NCBI GenBank assembly: GCA_004168015.1
Contig: SEYW01000017.1
Coordinates: 1-64,000, forward strand
DNA length: 64,000 bases
From: Methylolobus aquaticus
GTDB taxonomy: Bacteria > Pseudomonadota > Gammaproteobacteria > Methylococcales > Methylococcaceae
Reading direction: 5' to 3'
Below, piece after piece: positions 15,578-25,554 of this stretch. The stretch's first letter is position 1. Every line of letters starts with the position of its first letter. A program made the translations under genes and the position numbers. The notes beneath the pieces are model-generated. The model was given only the letters and a program-made list of their open reading frames with translations. It was not told the DNA's origin and made no database searches.

Positions 15578-16500
15578 ATGTACTCGTCATTGGAACCGGA
15601 GCGATCGGGAGCTTTTACGGCTCCATGCTGGCAAAAGCCGGAGTCGATGTCTCGGTGGTCGCGCGTACCGATTTCGAGTACATCCGGCGCCACGGCATCC
15701 ACCTCCAGAGCAAACTCGGGAACTACCATTTCCTGCCGAAGCAGGTCGTCCGGGACGCTGCGGAACTGACCGAGAAGCCGGACTACGTACTGCTGTGCAT
15801 CAAGGTCGTCGAGCAGGTGGACCGTCCGGCCTTGCTGCGCGGGGCGCTGGGGCCGGACAGCGCGATCGTGCTGATCTCGAACGGCATCGGGGTGGAACAG
15901 GAAATCGCTGATGCCTATCCTCAGCATGAACTGATCAGCGGCCTGGCGTTCATCTGCGTCACGCGCACCGCACCCGGCAGCATCTGGCACCAGGCCTACG
16001 GACGGCTGGCGCTGGGCAACTACCCCCGCGGCGCGTCGGACAAGGCGCGAGCGCTCGGGGCGATGTTCACCGAAAGCGGCATCAGTTGCATCCTGACTGA
16101 AGATATCACGACAGCGCGCTGGCAAAAGTGCGTCTGGAATGCTCCCTTCAATCCGCTGTCGGTGCTTTCGGGCGGCCTGTCGACCAACGACATCCTGGCC
16201 AGCCAGGAGCCGCTGGTGCGTGCCTTGATGGAGGAAATCTGTGCGGTCGCGGAAGCCTCGGGGCATCCGCTGCCGGCGGATAGCGTCGACCGCAACGTCG
16301 ACAGCACCTACAAGATGCCGCCCTACAAGACGAGCATGTTGCTGGATTTCGAGGCGGGCCGACCACTCGAAACGGAGGCTATTCTGGGTAACGCGGTCCG
16401 CATCGGTCAGGGCCTGCGCGTCCCGATCCCCCATCTGGAAGCCGTGTATGCGCTGATGAAATTGCGCGAGCTTCGTGTCTCGCGCGAAAGCGGCGGGTGA
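15574..16500 (+). CDS. 2-dehydropantoate 2-reductase family protein
   Basis: 308 residues, similar to ketopantoate reductase (PanE/ApbA), which uses NADPH to make pantoate for coenzyme A. The Rossmann motif GTGAIGSFYG is at residues 7-16. Central KCVWNAPFNPLS matches the KLxxNxxxNP-type active site Lys/Asn region, and DRNVDSTYKMPPYKTSMLLDFEAGRPLETE contains the conserved SMLxDxxxGRxTEI region. Several family members act on other substrates, so the symbol is withheld. Coupled to hda by a 4-base overlap, although no functional link is known. Confidence 0.8.
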   Translation: MNVLVIGTGAIGSFYGSMLAKAGVDVSVVARTDFEYIRRHGIHLQSKLGNYHFLPKQVVRDAAELTEKPDYVLLCIKVVEQVDRPALLRGALGPDSAIVLISNGIGVEQEIADAYPQHELISGLAFICVTRTAPGSIWHQAYGRLALGNYPRGASDKARALGAMFTESGISCILTEDITTARWQKCVWNAPFNPLSVLSGGLSTNDILASQEPLVRALMEEICAVAEASGHPLPADSVDRNVDSTYKMPPYKTSMLLDFEAGRPLETEAILGNAVRIGQGLRVPIPHLEAVYALMKLRELRVSRESGG

Positions 16501-16564
16501 ATTTTATCGCGGGCGCCATGCAAACGGCTTGCGCCCGCCGACGGTCCGGCCGGTCGTCAAGACA

Positions 16565-17140
16565 TCAAGCACCGAGTCCCGACTCGGCCACCGCATCGGG
16601 TACGTTGAGGATGCGCGTATACAGGGCCCGGTATTGTTGGTCGACGGTCGGCCCGAACAAGGGGTCGGCCCGGTAGGGGAGGGAGCGGTTTAACTGCTCC
16701 CAGTCCTGCACTTCGAACAACTGCCGCAACAGCGGCAGGATGTATCCCTCTTCGGCATTCAGATGATCCATCTGCTGCGTCACATAGGCCGATATCTGCT
16801 CGATGAACACATCGCGCTGGACGATGTCCCCGTGCAGGATGCCATCGATGGCGAGGCGCACCCGATTGGTACTCTCCCATAATGCCCGATGCTGTCGTCG
16901 CAACTCGTCGACTTCCGCCCGGGCCACATCACTGCGTTCCAGGTGATAGCGGAAGATCAGGTCTTCCCGAGGGTGGTGGTAGAGGTCGGCGTAGTTCTGC
17001 AGGTAATCGATGGTGTCCAGCATGATCTCGAGGTCTGGCATTCCGCCGTCCTTCAAGGTCACGACCTGACGCTCCAGCAGATTCAGCAAGCGGCTGAAAT
17101 TGATGTGGTCAGCGTGCAGTGAGTCGATGATGGTGTACAT
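16565..17140 (-). CDS. Hemerythrin-like domain protein
   Basis: 191 residues, all helical. The conserved metal-ligand pattern of hemerythrin HHE domains is visible as HADH (residues 9-12), YHHPREDLIF (about 56-65), RRQHRALW and MDHLNAEEGYILP. Such proteins bind a di-iron site and are proposed to sense or store oxygen or iron. The C-terminal 40 residues (PYRADPLFGP onwards) are an extension. It stands alone, convergent to the PanE-like gene. Confidence 0.85.
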   Translation of the reverse strand: MYTIIDSLHADHINFSRLLNLLERQVVTLKDGGMPDLEIMLDTIDYLQNYADLYHHPREDLIFRYHLERSDVARAEVDELRRQHRALWESTNRVRLAIDGILHGDIVQRDVFIEQISAYVTQQMDHLNAEEGYILPLLRQLFEVQDWEQLNRSLPYRADPLFGPTVDQQYRALYTRILNVPDAVAESGLGA

Positions 17141-17305
17141 GCGCGATTCGCTCCCGGTACCCGCCGCGCGGCCGCGGTCGGTTGATTCATCAGATATTCC
17201 CCAAGCTCTTCGCGATCAGAGCAAGCGCACTCCCAGAGCCATCCCTTAAGGACTCCTATCATGCCACGGGTCCAGACCCTTGAACAACAGCGCAAGATCC
17301 GCGGG

Positions 17306-19426
17306 TCATCCCGCCAGCCAGCGAAGATCAAGGCACCAAGGCGTCAAACTGCCATCGGGGGCGGCCACCGCCGGCCTCAATGCGACACGGGGACTTGGGC
17401 GACTCACAAGCCGCTCGGCGCGTCGCGCACGCGCCTCGTCCAGATCCTCCGGCAGGCCCGGATAAGGCCCCTGGACTGGCCGCCACTCATGCCAGGTGAC
17501 CTCGCACGCCTCCTCGCAGGCGGGGTGATGCAGCACCAGCCTGAGTTTGTCACGCGCGCCCAGTGTCGGATGGAGTCCCTGCCAGGGCACGAAGCTGCGG
17601 TAGCGCACACCGAACACCTTGACCGGCCTCCCCTCCCGTTCGGTGAACTGAAACGGCAATTCGATCCCCTCGACCTGCAGCCCCCACGCGGAGAACGAAT
17701 GTTCCGTCTCGCTCTCCGACTGCAGCATCACTTCGAGTCGGTGCGTGCTCGAATCGACCAGCCTGCTGGTGCCCGCTTCCTGGCTGCCGGCGTCGCCGAG
17801 GAGTGGCCAGAACTCCAGCGCGCGGCGCAAGCGCAAGCTGACGCCCTGAAAGCTCAATTCGGCCTGCTCGCGAAACTCATCCTGAAACAAGGCCGCAACG
17901 ATCGACTGACCGACGGCGAGTCCGGCTGCCGCCAGATCCCGAAGAACCACGAGCAGATCGTCCTCGAGACAGAACGGCAGCGCATAGCGGTCGTGCAGCG
18001 CGTCGCCCCAGGACCGGAGGTCGACCGCCGGGTCGGAGTTCATCAGCATCGCCACCACGGCGCGGAGCAAACAGACGAGAGCGGTCGCACGCTCCGGCGT
18101 ATGCTGCATCCTGAACGCCCGAAACTCGACCAGGCCGAGTTGGCCCCGTCCCGGCAGGAAGGGATTCCAGAGCTTCTCGATGTTGAGCTCCGCGCGATGG
18201 GAGTTGCCGACCCCATCGGTCAGAAACGGCGCGAGACTGCGCCACAGGATTTCCGGGGTCGGCTCCGCGTCGCGCGCCAACAGCGCCAGTCCCAGACGCA
18301 ACTCGCGAAACGCATCATCACCCCGTTCATCGACCCGGACGGACTGGCCCGAGCCGCCCACGAAATCATGCGCGAACAGATACGACAGGGAGGGATGGCG
18401 CTGAACGTAGCGAATCAACCGCGGCAGGAGCGCGTAGTCGACAAAGAACGGGCTGGCACCGGGAGACGGACCGCCGAGCGTGATCTGTCCGCCGCCTCCC
18501 GAGTCGCCTACCGTGCCATTGAAGTAGAGCCGGTAAGGCGTGAGCTGCTGTTCCCGCGCCGCGGCATAGATCGCGCGGCTGCGTTCCAGAAAAGCCGCAG
18601 CGGACCGGTCCGGAGCCGAATTGATCTCGATGACCGCAGGATCCGGGGTGATGGTCATCCACTCGACCGAGGCATCGCTGGGTGGCGGAAAACCGGCCAG
18701 GATCAAACCGGGCAGGCGGAGTCCCGCGGCCGCACGCCCAATGGCAGCCAACAGCCGCAGGAAAGTCGGCACGTCACCGATACCGGGCAGCTCGATTCGG
18801 GCAACCGTCCCCGTCTCGACGACCTCCGTCGCGATGATCAGCAGGAACAATCCCTCGCGCGCCAACTCGTCGCATAACCCGCTCGCGGGAACAGGCACCG
18901 CATGGATGGACGGCCGCAACAGGCGCGGGTCGTCCTGTTCGGGCTCGATGTCACCCCCCAACCGGAAGACCAGCCGCCATTCGCCCTTGGTCGTATCGGG
19001 CACATCCCAGACACCCAGACCGTCCTCCGCCAGCGCCGACCGCAACGCAGCGCGCAAGGCCTTCAGACACGGTTCCCGTGGAATGGGGTCGCTCAATGTC
19101 AACGGATCAGGCGGCCCCTCCCAGATCGCCCGTCCATCGCGCCGCCGATACAGGCCATAGCTCCAGCGCGCCCGCTCTTCGCCAGGATACTGGCGACCGA
19201 TGGTGCGCAGGATGACCGCCCCCGGCGTCGCGCGATGGACCGATCGCACGAGCGCCAACGCGCGCTGCACCTTGTCTTCGCCCAGCGCTTCGTTGGTCCA
19301 TTCCGGTGCAGTCGACCAGCGATCGGTAAAGGTGGGTTCGCTCCCGACCCAAAGGTCCACGCCGAGTCTTCGGAGGTCCGCATCGTGCGCGGCAACCGCA
19401 GCCCCGAAATCTTCCCTACTCGGCAC
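17306..19426 (-). CDS. Stand-alone DUF2126 domain protein
   Basis: 706 residues from a GTG start. The whole protein matches the DUF2126 region that normally follows an N-terminal transglutaminase-like domain in proteins of about 1100 residues. Strings supporting this are GSEPTFTDR near residue 28, QYPGEERARWSYGLYRRRDG, SLSYLFAHDFVGGSGQSVRVDE, TDGVGNSHRAELNIEKLWNP and GQLGLVEFRAF. The transglutaminase part is missing and no transglutaminase gene is adjacent. Function unknown. The last 80 residues contain a conserved PTLGARDKLRLVLHHP stretch. An opposite-strand frame covering most of it is a GC shadow. Confidence 0.8.
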   Translation of the reverse strand: MPSREDFGAAVAAHDADLRRLGVDLWVGSEPTFTDRWSTAPEWTNEALGEDKVQRALALVRSVHRATPGAVILRTIGRQYPGEERARWSYGLYRRRDGRAIWEGPPDPLTLSDPIPREPCLKALRAALRSALAEDGLGVWDVPDTTKGEWRLVFRLGGDIEPEQDDPRLLRPSIHAVPVPASGLCDELAREGLFLLIIATEVVETGTVARIELPGIGDVPTFLRLLAAIGRAAAGLRLPGLILAGFPPPSDASVEWMTITPDPAVIEINSAPDRSAAAFLERSRAIYAAAREQQLTPYRLYFNGTVGDSGGGGQITLGGPSPGASPFFVDYALLPRLIRYVQRHPSLSYLFAHDFVGGSGQSVRVDERGDDAFRELRLGLALLARDAEPTPEILWRSLAPFLTDGVGNSHRAELNIEKLWNPFLPGRGQLGLVEFRAFRMQHTPERATALVCLLRAVVAMLMNSDPAVDLRSWGDALHDRYALPFCLEDDLLVVLRDLAAAGLAVGQSIVAALFQDEFREQAELSFQGVSLRLRRALEFWPLLGDAGSQEAGTSRLVDSSTHRLEVMLQSESETEHSFSAWGLQVEGIELPFQFTEREGRPVKVFGVRYRSFVPWQGLHPTLGARDKLRLVLHHPACEEACEVTWHEWRPVQGPYPGLPEDLDEARARRAERLVSRPSPRVALRPAVAAPDGSLTPWCLDLRWLAG

Positions 19427-19690
19427 AGCGGTTCACCTCGGTGTTGATGCTGAATGAAAGAAAAAGTGAAACCCGGGGTTTGGGGAAGGCCCCAGGCAGG
19501 GGTAAAGTCCGCCCCAGCGCATGCACCGGTGCCTCCATCCCCTGTAGCATTCGCTGTCAGGTCGAAATGCAAAGCTCACGCCATGTCCGCAGTTCAGCCA
19601 AGCATGGCAATCTGAGCGCCCGAAACGCCCGAGCACCCTGGCGGACTGCACCAAACCAGCCCATACCGGAACGGCTCCGACGAGAGGCGC

Positions 19691-21007
19691 TCAATCCATG
19701 TGCACGATCAGATTGTTCGCAAACTCCGAGCACTTGACCTCGGTCGACCGCGGCAGCAGACGCGCGAAGTCGTAGGTCACGCACCGCGTGGCGATCGCGC
19801 CATTCAGGCCTTTGACGATCAGATCGGCCGCCTCGGTCCAACCGAGGTAGCGGAACATCATCTCGCCACTCAGCACCACGCTCCCGGGGTTCACCCGGTC
19901 CTGATTGGCGTACTTCGGCGCGGTCCCGTGCGTCGCCTCGAAGATCGCGTGGCCGGTGACGTAGTTGATGTTGCCGCCGGGCGCGATGCCGATGCCCCCG
20001 ACTTGGGCCGCGAGCGCATCCGACAGGTAGTCCCCGTTCAGATTCAGCGTCGCGATCACATCGAAATCCTCGGGACGGGTCAGCACCTGCTGCAAGGTGA
20101 TATCGGCGATCGCGTCCTTGATCACCAGCGCGGCGCCCGGCTTCCCGTCCGGGATCGCGCACCACGGTCCGCCGTCGATCTCGACCGCACCGAATTCCTC
20201 CTTAGCCAGCGCGTAGCCCCAGTCGCGAAAGGCACCCTCGGTGAACTTCATGATGTTCCCCTTGTGCACCAGAGTGACGTTGCGCCGACGGTGCCGGATC
20301 GCGTACTCGATTGCCGCCCGCACCAGCCGCCGGCTGCCGAGCCGACTGACCGGCTTGATGCCAATGCCCACGCACACGTCATTTCGCTCGTCCCACCGGG
20401 CGCCGGCCGAAAACTCCTGTGCCTGATCGAAGGTTCCAAAGCGGATCTTGCCGAATTCCTTCGGGAAGCGCTGGGCCAGAAAGTCCAGCAGCGCCTGGGC
20501 ATCCAGCGAACCGCCCGGGTATTCGATGCCGGCGTAGATGTCCTCGGTGTTCTCGCGGAACATCACCATGTCGACCTTTTCCGGATGCTTGACCGGCGAA
20601 GGCACGCCCTTGAAGTACTGCACCGGACGCAGGCACACGTACAAATCCAGCAATTGCCGCAGCGCAACGTTCAGCGAGCGGATGCCGCCGCCGACGGGTG
20701 TCGTCAGCGGGCCCTTGATGCCGACGAGGTACTCGCGGAAGGCCTCGACAGTCGCCTCGGGCAGCCAGTCGCCGGTCTGTTGATACGCGGCCTCTCCGGC
20801 AAAGACCTCGAACCAGGCGACCGAGCGCGCATCGCCGTAGGCCTTCTTGACCGCCGCATCGAACACCCGCTGCGCGGCCGCCCAGATGTCCGGTCCGGTG
20901 CCGTCGCCACGGATGAACGGAATGATCGGACGATCCGGCACCTGCAGCCGGCCGTCCTGCATCGTGATCTTGCCGATCTCGAGGTTGGTCAGGTGTGACT
21001 GGGACAT
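19691..21007 (-). CDS. icd: Isocitrate dehydrogenase (NADP+)
   Basis: 438 residues. TCA-cycle enzyme making 2-oxoglutarate. Visible: [12 protein letters not shown] near the N-terminus, [13 protein letters not shown] (holds the serine that AceK phosphorylates in E. coli), [14 protein letters not shown] and the C-terminal [15 protein letters not shown] preference is inferred from overall similarity to bacterial Icd. ATG 21007 is preferred because GGAGG lies exactly six bases upstream; ATGs at 21022 and 21013 are in frame. Convergent to nothing; upstream is a 340-base gap. Confidence 0.95.
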   Translation of the reverse strand: MSQSHLTNLEIGKITMQDGRLQVPDRPIIPFIRGDGTGPDIWAAAQRVFDAAVKKAYGDARSVAWFEVFAGEAAYQQTGDWLPEATVEAFREYLVGIKGPLTTPVGGGIRSLNVALRQLLDLYVCLRPVQYFKGVPSPVKHPEKVDMVMFRENTEDIYAGIEYPGGSLDAQALLDFLAQRFPKEFGKIRFGTFDQAQEFSAGARWDERNDVCVGIGIKPVSRLGSRRLVRAAIEYAIRHRRRNVTLVHKGNIMKFTEGAFRDWGYALAKEEFGAVEIDGGPWCAIPDGKPGAALVIKDAIADITLQQVLTRPEDFDVIATLNLNGDYLSDALAAQVGGIGIAPGGNINYVTGHAIFEATHGTAPKYANQDRVNPGSVVLSGEMMFRYLGWTEAADLIVKGLNGAIATRCVTYDFARLLPRSTEVKCSEFANNLIVHMD

Positions 21008-21022
21008 CCGCATCCTCCGCAT

Positions 21023-21347
21023 GACTTGGATAGAGCCGTGCTCCGGAGACGCTGCGCACCGGAACTCCTCGCGATTCTAAGCCAAATCGGTCCGGCGGGA
21101 ATGGTCTCAGCACGGCGAACCGCCCGGGAAGAGCGCCCCCCTTTCGTCTTCCGAACTATGCGCGCCTGCGAAAGAACCCGTCCACCGGTCCGCGGAATTT
21201 CGGGACGGCTTTCATTTGGCACTGCTCGCCTCCACCACATGACATCCGCTACGCCCGCCCTCGTCGGCCAGACGCTTGCGGATCATCGCTGCACCTTGGT
21301 GGAAGAAAGCCAACTGCGGCGTGATGTTCGGCGGCTCAAAAAGTCCT
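21023..21347. other. Intergenic region between icd and the dipeptide epimerase gene
   Basis: No convincing gene. A TAGAAT reads on the minus strand (21079-21074) and may be the -10 of icd, but no good -35 is found. No terminator for the epimerase gene was seen. Confidence 0.4.
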
Positions 21348-22427
21348 TCAAGCAGCGAGCGCCCCGCCATGCCCTGGCACCTCCGGCTCGAGCCGGTAAC
21401 TCGCGCCTTCGACCTTCGGCCCGCCGACGATCGGGTCGTCGGCCAGCAGCAAGGGCGTGTCGAGATCGATCCAGTCGAAGCCGCCGACTCCCGCCGCGAA
21501 ATGCGCGCTGAAACCCATCGCGAGGCGGGTTTCGACCATGCCGCCAATCATCAGGCCGATGCCGGCGGTCCGAGTCAGCGCGGCGATTTCCAGCGCCTGG
21601 ACTACGCCGCACTTCGCGAGCTTGATGTTGATGACCTGGGCCAGCGAGCCGCGCACGATGCGCAGCGCCTCGGCCGGATTGCGGCAGGCCTCATCGGCAG
21701 CGACCGGAACGCCGGCCTCGCGCGCGAGGCGGCCCAGTCCGTCCCAATCCTCCCTTGGAACTGGTTGCTCCAGCAGGGCCGGCTCGATACCGGCATGCCG
21801 CAAAGCGGCCAGCACCGCCAGCGCCTGATCGGCGGTATAACCCTCGTTCGCGTCCATGACCAGACGGCAATCAGGGTGGCCGCGGCGGATCGCGGTTAGC
21901 CGGGCGATGTCATCGCCAGTGTCCAGGCCGATCTTGACCTTGATCGTCGCGAAGCCGCGCGCCCGGTATTCGGCTGCCAAGCGCTCGGCCTCGTCGTTCG
22001 CGCAGATCGGGATCGTGATGTCGGTAACCAGCTCACGGCCGTGCCCGCCGAACCACTGGTACAAAGGCATACCAGCCTGCCGCGCCAGCGCGTCGAACAA
22101 TGCCATTTCGATACCGGCGCGCACCGAGGCCCGCTCCGGCAGCCGCTCATTCAGCTCTGCGGCGATCGATCGCCAGCCGCCCGCATCGCGCCCGGGCAGC
22201 CATTCAGCTGCACTCCGGGCGGTGGACAGGGCCATCGACTGGTCCTCGACCGTCACCGGCGGCAGCGTGGGCGCCTCGCCCCAGCCTACCGCGCCACCCG
22301 CGAGATGCACCGCGATGGCGACGTTTTCAACCGAGTCGACGCGCGAGGACGCGATCGTGAATGGCGCCAGCAGCGGTGCGTCGAGCGGCCGGACCTCCAC
22401 CCGGACGATTTCAAAACGGTTGCGCAT
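21348..22427 (-). CDS. Dipeptide epimerase (enolase superfamily)
   Basis: 359 residues similar to L-Ala-D/L-Glu epimerases of the muconate lactonizing enzyme subgroup, which act in recycling of murein peptide. The acid/base lysines are Lys163/Lys165 (TIKVKIG) and Lys269 (NIKLAKCG). Mg ligands are Asp192 (MDANEGY), Glu220 (LLEQPV) and Asp245 (AADEAC). The exact dipeptide specificity varies widely in this group, so only the class is claimed. Starts at ATG 22427 and diverges from the aldo/keto reductase. Confidence 0.88.
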   Translation of the reverse strand: MRNRFEIVRVEVRPLDAPLLAPFTIASSRVDSVENVAIAVHLAGGAVGWGEAPTLPPVTVEDQSMALSTARSAAEWLPGRDAGGWRSIAAELNERLPERASVRAGIEMALFDALARQAGMPLYQWFGGHGRELVTDITIPICANDEAERLAAEYRARGFATIKVKIGLDTGDDIARLTAIRRGHPDCRLVMDANEGYTADQALAVLAALRHAGIEPALLEQPVPREDWDGLGRLAREAGVPVAADEACRNPAEALRIVRGSLAQVINIKLAKCGVVQALEIAALTRTAGIGLMIGGMVETRLAMGFSAHFAAGVGGFDWIDLDTPLLLADDPIVGGPKVEGASYRLEPEVPGHGGALAA

Positions 22428-22587
22428 CGGTCGAACGGCTTATTTCCTCTATAGGGAACCTATTTTAAACGGCGGAGTGGCGGTGCCTACGCCGACCGCT
22501 GACTAAGCATTTCAGCGGATGGGTTTGTGCCACGCTCATGGCTCCAGTACAGTTGAATCCGGACAATCTCACGTGGGGGGAAACGAC

Positions 22588-23583
22588 ATGCGCACGCGGC
22601 GCCTCGGCGCAACCGACCTTGAACTGACGACGGTAGGACTCGGCACCTGGGCCATCGGCGGGCCGTGGGCGTTCGGCTGGGGTCCGCAGTCCGACAGCGA
22701 CTCGCTCGCCACCATCCGGCGCGCCCTCGATCTGGGGATCAACTGGATCGACACTGCGCCCGCCTACGGCCTCGGCCACGCCGAGACCATCGTCGGTCAG
22801 GCCATCGCCGGCCGCAGCGAGCGCGTGATCATCGCGACCAAGTGCGGCCTGGTCTGGGATGACCCCGGCACCCGGGCGGTGGACCACCGACTGACCGCCG
22901 ACAGCGTCATCGCCGAGGCCGAGGCCAGCCTGCGACGCCTCGGCGTCGAGACCATCGACCTGTATCAGATCCACTGGCCCGTGCCCGATGAGCAGATCGA
23001 GGAGGCCTGGCGGGCCATAGACAGCCTGGTCCGGTCCGGGAAGGTGCGTCATGCCGGCGTTTCGAATTTTTCGACAGCCCAGCTCGATCGCGTGCGGGCC
23101 ATCGCGCCGGTCGCATCCTTGCAGCCGCCCTTGAGTCTGCTCGACCGCGCAGCCGAGTCGGCGTTGCTGCCGTATTGCGTGGACCACGACATCGGGGTCG
23201 TCGCCTACGGTGCGATGGCGTACGGGCTGCTGACCGGAAAATTCACGCAAGCGGCCCTCGCGGCGCTGCCGGCAGACGACTGGCGCCGCCAGGGCGGCCG
23301 TTTCCGCGAACCCGAGCTGAGCGCAAACCTGGAATTCGTCGAGGGGCTGAAGCCACTTGCCGCACAGCAGGGCTGGCCGCTGTCCCACCTCGCACTGGCC
23401 TGGGTACTGCAGCGGCCGGGCGTCACCGCGACCATCGTCGGCGCCCGGGATCCGCAGCAGATCGAGCAAACCGCGGCCGCCGGAGATTGGGAGTTGCCGG
23501 ACGACACCCGGGCCCTGATCGATGGGCTGCTCGCGCGACGGACCAAGCGTCTCGGCACCTACCGGCCAAAGGTGCCGGTATAG
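22588..23583 (+). CDS. Aldo/keto reductase
   Basis: 331 residues, TIM-barrel NADPH-dependent aldo/keto reductase. N-terminus RRLGATDLELTTVGLGTWAIGG is typical. Catalytic tetrad regions are visible: WIDTAPAYGLGHAE (Asp and Tyr), IIATKCGL (Lys) and LYQIHWP (His). The C-terminal IVGARDPQQIEQ binds NADPH. Substrate unknown. ATG 22588 with GGGGGGAAA upstream is chosen over the upstream ATG at 22519. A 7-bp hairpin follows the stop codon. Confidence 0.9.
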   Translation: MRTRRLGATDLELTTVGLGTWAIGGPWAFGWGPQSDSDSLATIRRALDLGINWIDTAPAYGLGHAETIVGQAIAGRSERVIIATKCGLVWDDPGTRAVDHRLTADSVIAEAEASLRRLGVETIDLYQIHWPVPDEQIEEAWRAIDSLVRSGKVRHAGVSNFSTAQLDRVRAIAPVASLQPPLSLLDRAAESALLPYCVDHDIGVVAYGAMAYGLLTGKFTQAALAALPADDWRRQGGRFREPELSANLEFVEGLKPLAAQQGWPLSHLALAWVLQRPGVTATIVGARDPQQIEQTAAAGDWELPDDTRALIDGLLARRTKRLGTYRPKVPV

Positions 23584-23601
23584 CCTGCGCATTCGCGCAG
23601 G
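23584..23601 (+). terminator. Hairpin after the aldo/keto reductase gene
   Basis: CCTGCGC (23584-23590), loop ATTC, GCGCAGG (23595-23601): perfect 7-bp stem immediately after the stop codon. There is no T-run, so it is a weak or Rho-assisted terminator at best. Confidence 0.4.
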
Positions 23602-23723
23602 ACGAGCACGACGCAGCGCACCGGGATGGCCGGGCCAAGGCGCCATCCGGTCGCGCCTCCGAACGGGCAGCATGATGCGCTCGACCCATCGCTGATCTCT
23701 GAAGACTGGCACTGCAACATTCG

Positions 23724-25436
23724 ATGGAACACCAGTACCCCGCCCTTTTCTCCGAACTGCTCGTCGTTTTCGTAGCATCGCTCGTCAGCGTCGTCGTATT
23801 CCAGCGGCTGCGGCTGCCGGACACCCTGGCCTACCTGTTCGCCGGTGGCGTCATCGGACCTTTCGGGCTGGCCTGGGTGGCGGACAGCAGCGACGTAAAG
23901 TTCCTGTCCGAACTCGGACTCGTGTTCCTGTTGTTCGAACTGGGACTGGAGTTCTCCCTGCCGCGGCTGATGAGTATCGGCCGCTCCGTGTTCGGACTGG
24001 GTTCGCTCCAGGTCGGCGGCACCGTGGCGGTTTTCGGCGCCATCGCCTACTGGCAGGCCGGGCTGTCCTGGCACAGCGCGCTGGTGATTGCAGGCGCACT
24101 ATCGCTGTCCTCCACCGCGCTGGTGGTCCGCGAGTTGCGCCACGGCAATCTGACCCATCGTCATCATGCGCAGCTGGCGATCAGCGTGCTGATCTTCCAG
24201 GATCTGGCCGCGATCATCGGGCTGATCCTGGTCCAGGCCTTCGGCACCGAAAACGCGCTGCCGCTGGCCGACCAGATCCTCGAAACCGTCGAGAAGGGTG
24301 TGGTACTGGTGGCCATACTGCTGAGCGCCGGGAAATGGGTTCTCCCGCACATCTTTCGCGAAGTCACGCGCACCCAGTCCGAGGAGGTGTTCGTGTTGAG
24401 CGTCGTCGTGATCATCCTGCTGTCGGCCTGGCTGACCAGTACCTTCGGCCTGTCGATGGCGCTCGGCGCGTTTCTGACCGGAGTCATGCTCGGGGAGAAC
24501 GAGTTCCGTCATCAGGTCGAACTCGACATACGGCCGTTCAAGGACATCCTGATGGGGCTGTTCTTCGCATCAGTCGGCATGCAAATCGACTTCAGCCTGC
24601 TCGGCAGCCCAGCGGCCTACACGGTGCTCCTGGGCGTGGTGCTGCTGATCGTGCTCAAGGCATCGGTAACGGCGCTCGCCGCGATGCTGCTCGGCGAGAC
24701 GATGACGACCTCCCTGAAGACCGGCATCATCCTCGCGCAGGCCAGCGAATTCGGCTTCGCGCTGCTGATCCTGGCGCGCGAACTGGGCGTGATCACACCG
24801 GATCTCGCCTCCCGCATTCTGTTGATGGCGCTGGGTAGCCTGATCGCAGCGCCGTTCTTGGTGCGCTACAGCTTCGAGATCAGCCAGCTGTTCGTGCGGC
24901 TGATTCCCGGCTCGCAGTCCCCACGCGAACGGGAATTCAGCCGCATCCCGCCGAACCTGACCGATCACGTCATACTGGCCGGCTTTGGCCGTGTCGGACA
25001 GATGATCGGCAAGCTCTTGACGGCGAATGGCATCCCCTTCATCGCCCTGGATACCGATCCACATCTGGTCAAACGCGCCCGATCCACCGGCGCATCCGTC
25101 ATTTACGGCAGCTGTCACCGCCTGGACCTATTGAAAAAGTGTCACATGGAACGGGCCCGATTGGCGATCCTGACGTTCAAGTCACTGGAGGATGCGAAGC
25201 GCGTCGTCTCCGAAATTCGTGAACGGGGCTACAAATGCCCGATCATGGTGCGCACCGAGCACGAGGGCAACTACGCCGATCTGCTGGCGGCCGGCGCGAA
25301 CCACGTGGTACCCGAGATGCTCGAATCGAGCCTCGTGATGTCGGCTGAGGCTTTGTTGCTGTTAGGTTTTCCCAAAGCCGCGGTCGACGAGCAGATCGCG
25401 GCAGAGCGGCAGGCATCGATCGTGCCTTCGCCATGA
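23724..25436 (+). CDS. Monovalent cation:proton antiporter-2 family protein (KefB/KefC-like)
   Basis: 570 residues. The N-terminal 380 residues form about 12 membrane segments of the CPA2 antiporter family, with the conserved LAYLFAGGVIGP start and the ISVLIFQDLAAI motif that carries the ion-binding Asp. After a linker the soluble TrkA-N (RCK) domain begins near residue 412 with the nucleotide-binding motif ILAGFGRVGQ. It probably exports K+ in exchange for protons at the inner membrane. The ancillary KefF/KefG subunit is not encoded here, although a WrbA-type flavoprotein is 9 kb away. Confidence 0.9.
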   Translation: MEHQYPALFSELLVVFVASLVSVVVFQRLRLPDTLAYLFAGGVIGPFGLAWVADSSDVKFLSELGLVFLLFELGLEFSLPRLMSIGRSVFGLGSLQVGGTVAVFGAIAYWQAGLSWHSALVIAGALSLSSTALVVRELRHGNLTHRHHAQLAISVLIFQDLAAIIGLILVQAFGTENALPLADQILETVEKGVVLVAILLSAGKWVLPHIFREVTRTQSEEVFVLSVVVIILLSAWLTSTFGLSMALGAFLTGVMLGENEFRHQVELDIRPFKDILMGLFFASVGMQIDFSLLGSPAAYTVLLGVVLLIVLKASVTALAAMLLGETMTTSLKTGIILAQASEFGFALLILARELGVITPDLASRILLMALGSLIAAPFLVRYSFEISQLFVRLIPGSQSPREREFSRIPPNLTDHVILAGFGRVGQMIGKLLTANGIPFIALDTDPHLVKRARSTGASVIYGSCHRLDLLKKCHMERARLAILTFKSLEDAKRVVSEIRERGYKCPIMVRTEHEGNYADLLAAGANHVVPEMLESSLVMSAEALLLLGFPKAAVDEQIAAERQASIVPSP

Positions 25437-25554
25437 CCCTGCCGGCCCCGGAAGCACCGAACCACATCGAATGGGCCTCGGGGGCCAGCTCAGCCCAGTG
25501 CGGCATCGTATCCACCCGGACACGCGGTGCAATTGACCCTGGAGAGCGCGAAGG

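Noticed and set aside
17261..18877. 538-codon plus-strand frame opposite the DUF2126 gene
   Set aside because: Arg/Gln-rich shadow without family features, while the minus-strand protein matches DUF2126 throughout.
19700..20998. 432-codon plus-strand frame opposite icd
   Set aside because: Antisense shadow of a well-conserved enzyme; composition is His/Arg-rich and unlike a real protein.
23710..23730. Sigma54 promoter suggested by TGGCAC before the antiporter gene
   Set aside because: The downstream TTGCW half at the required spacing is missing.
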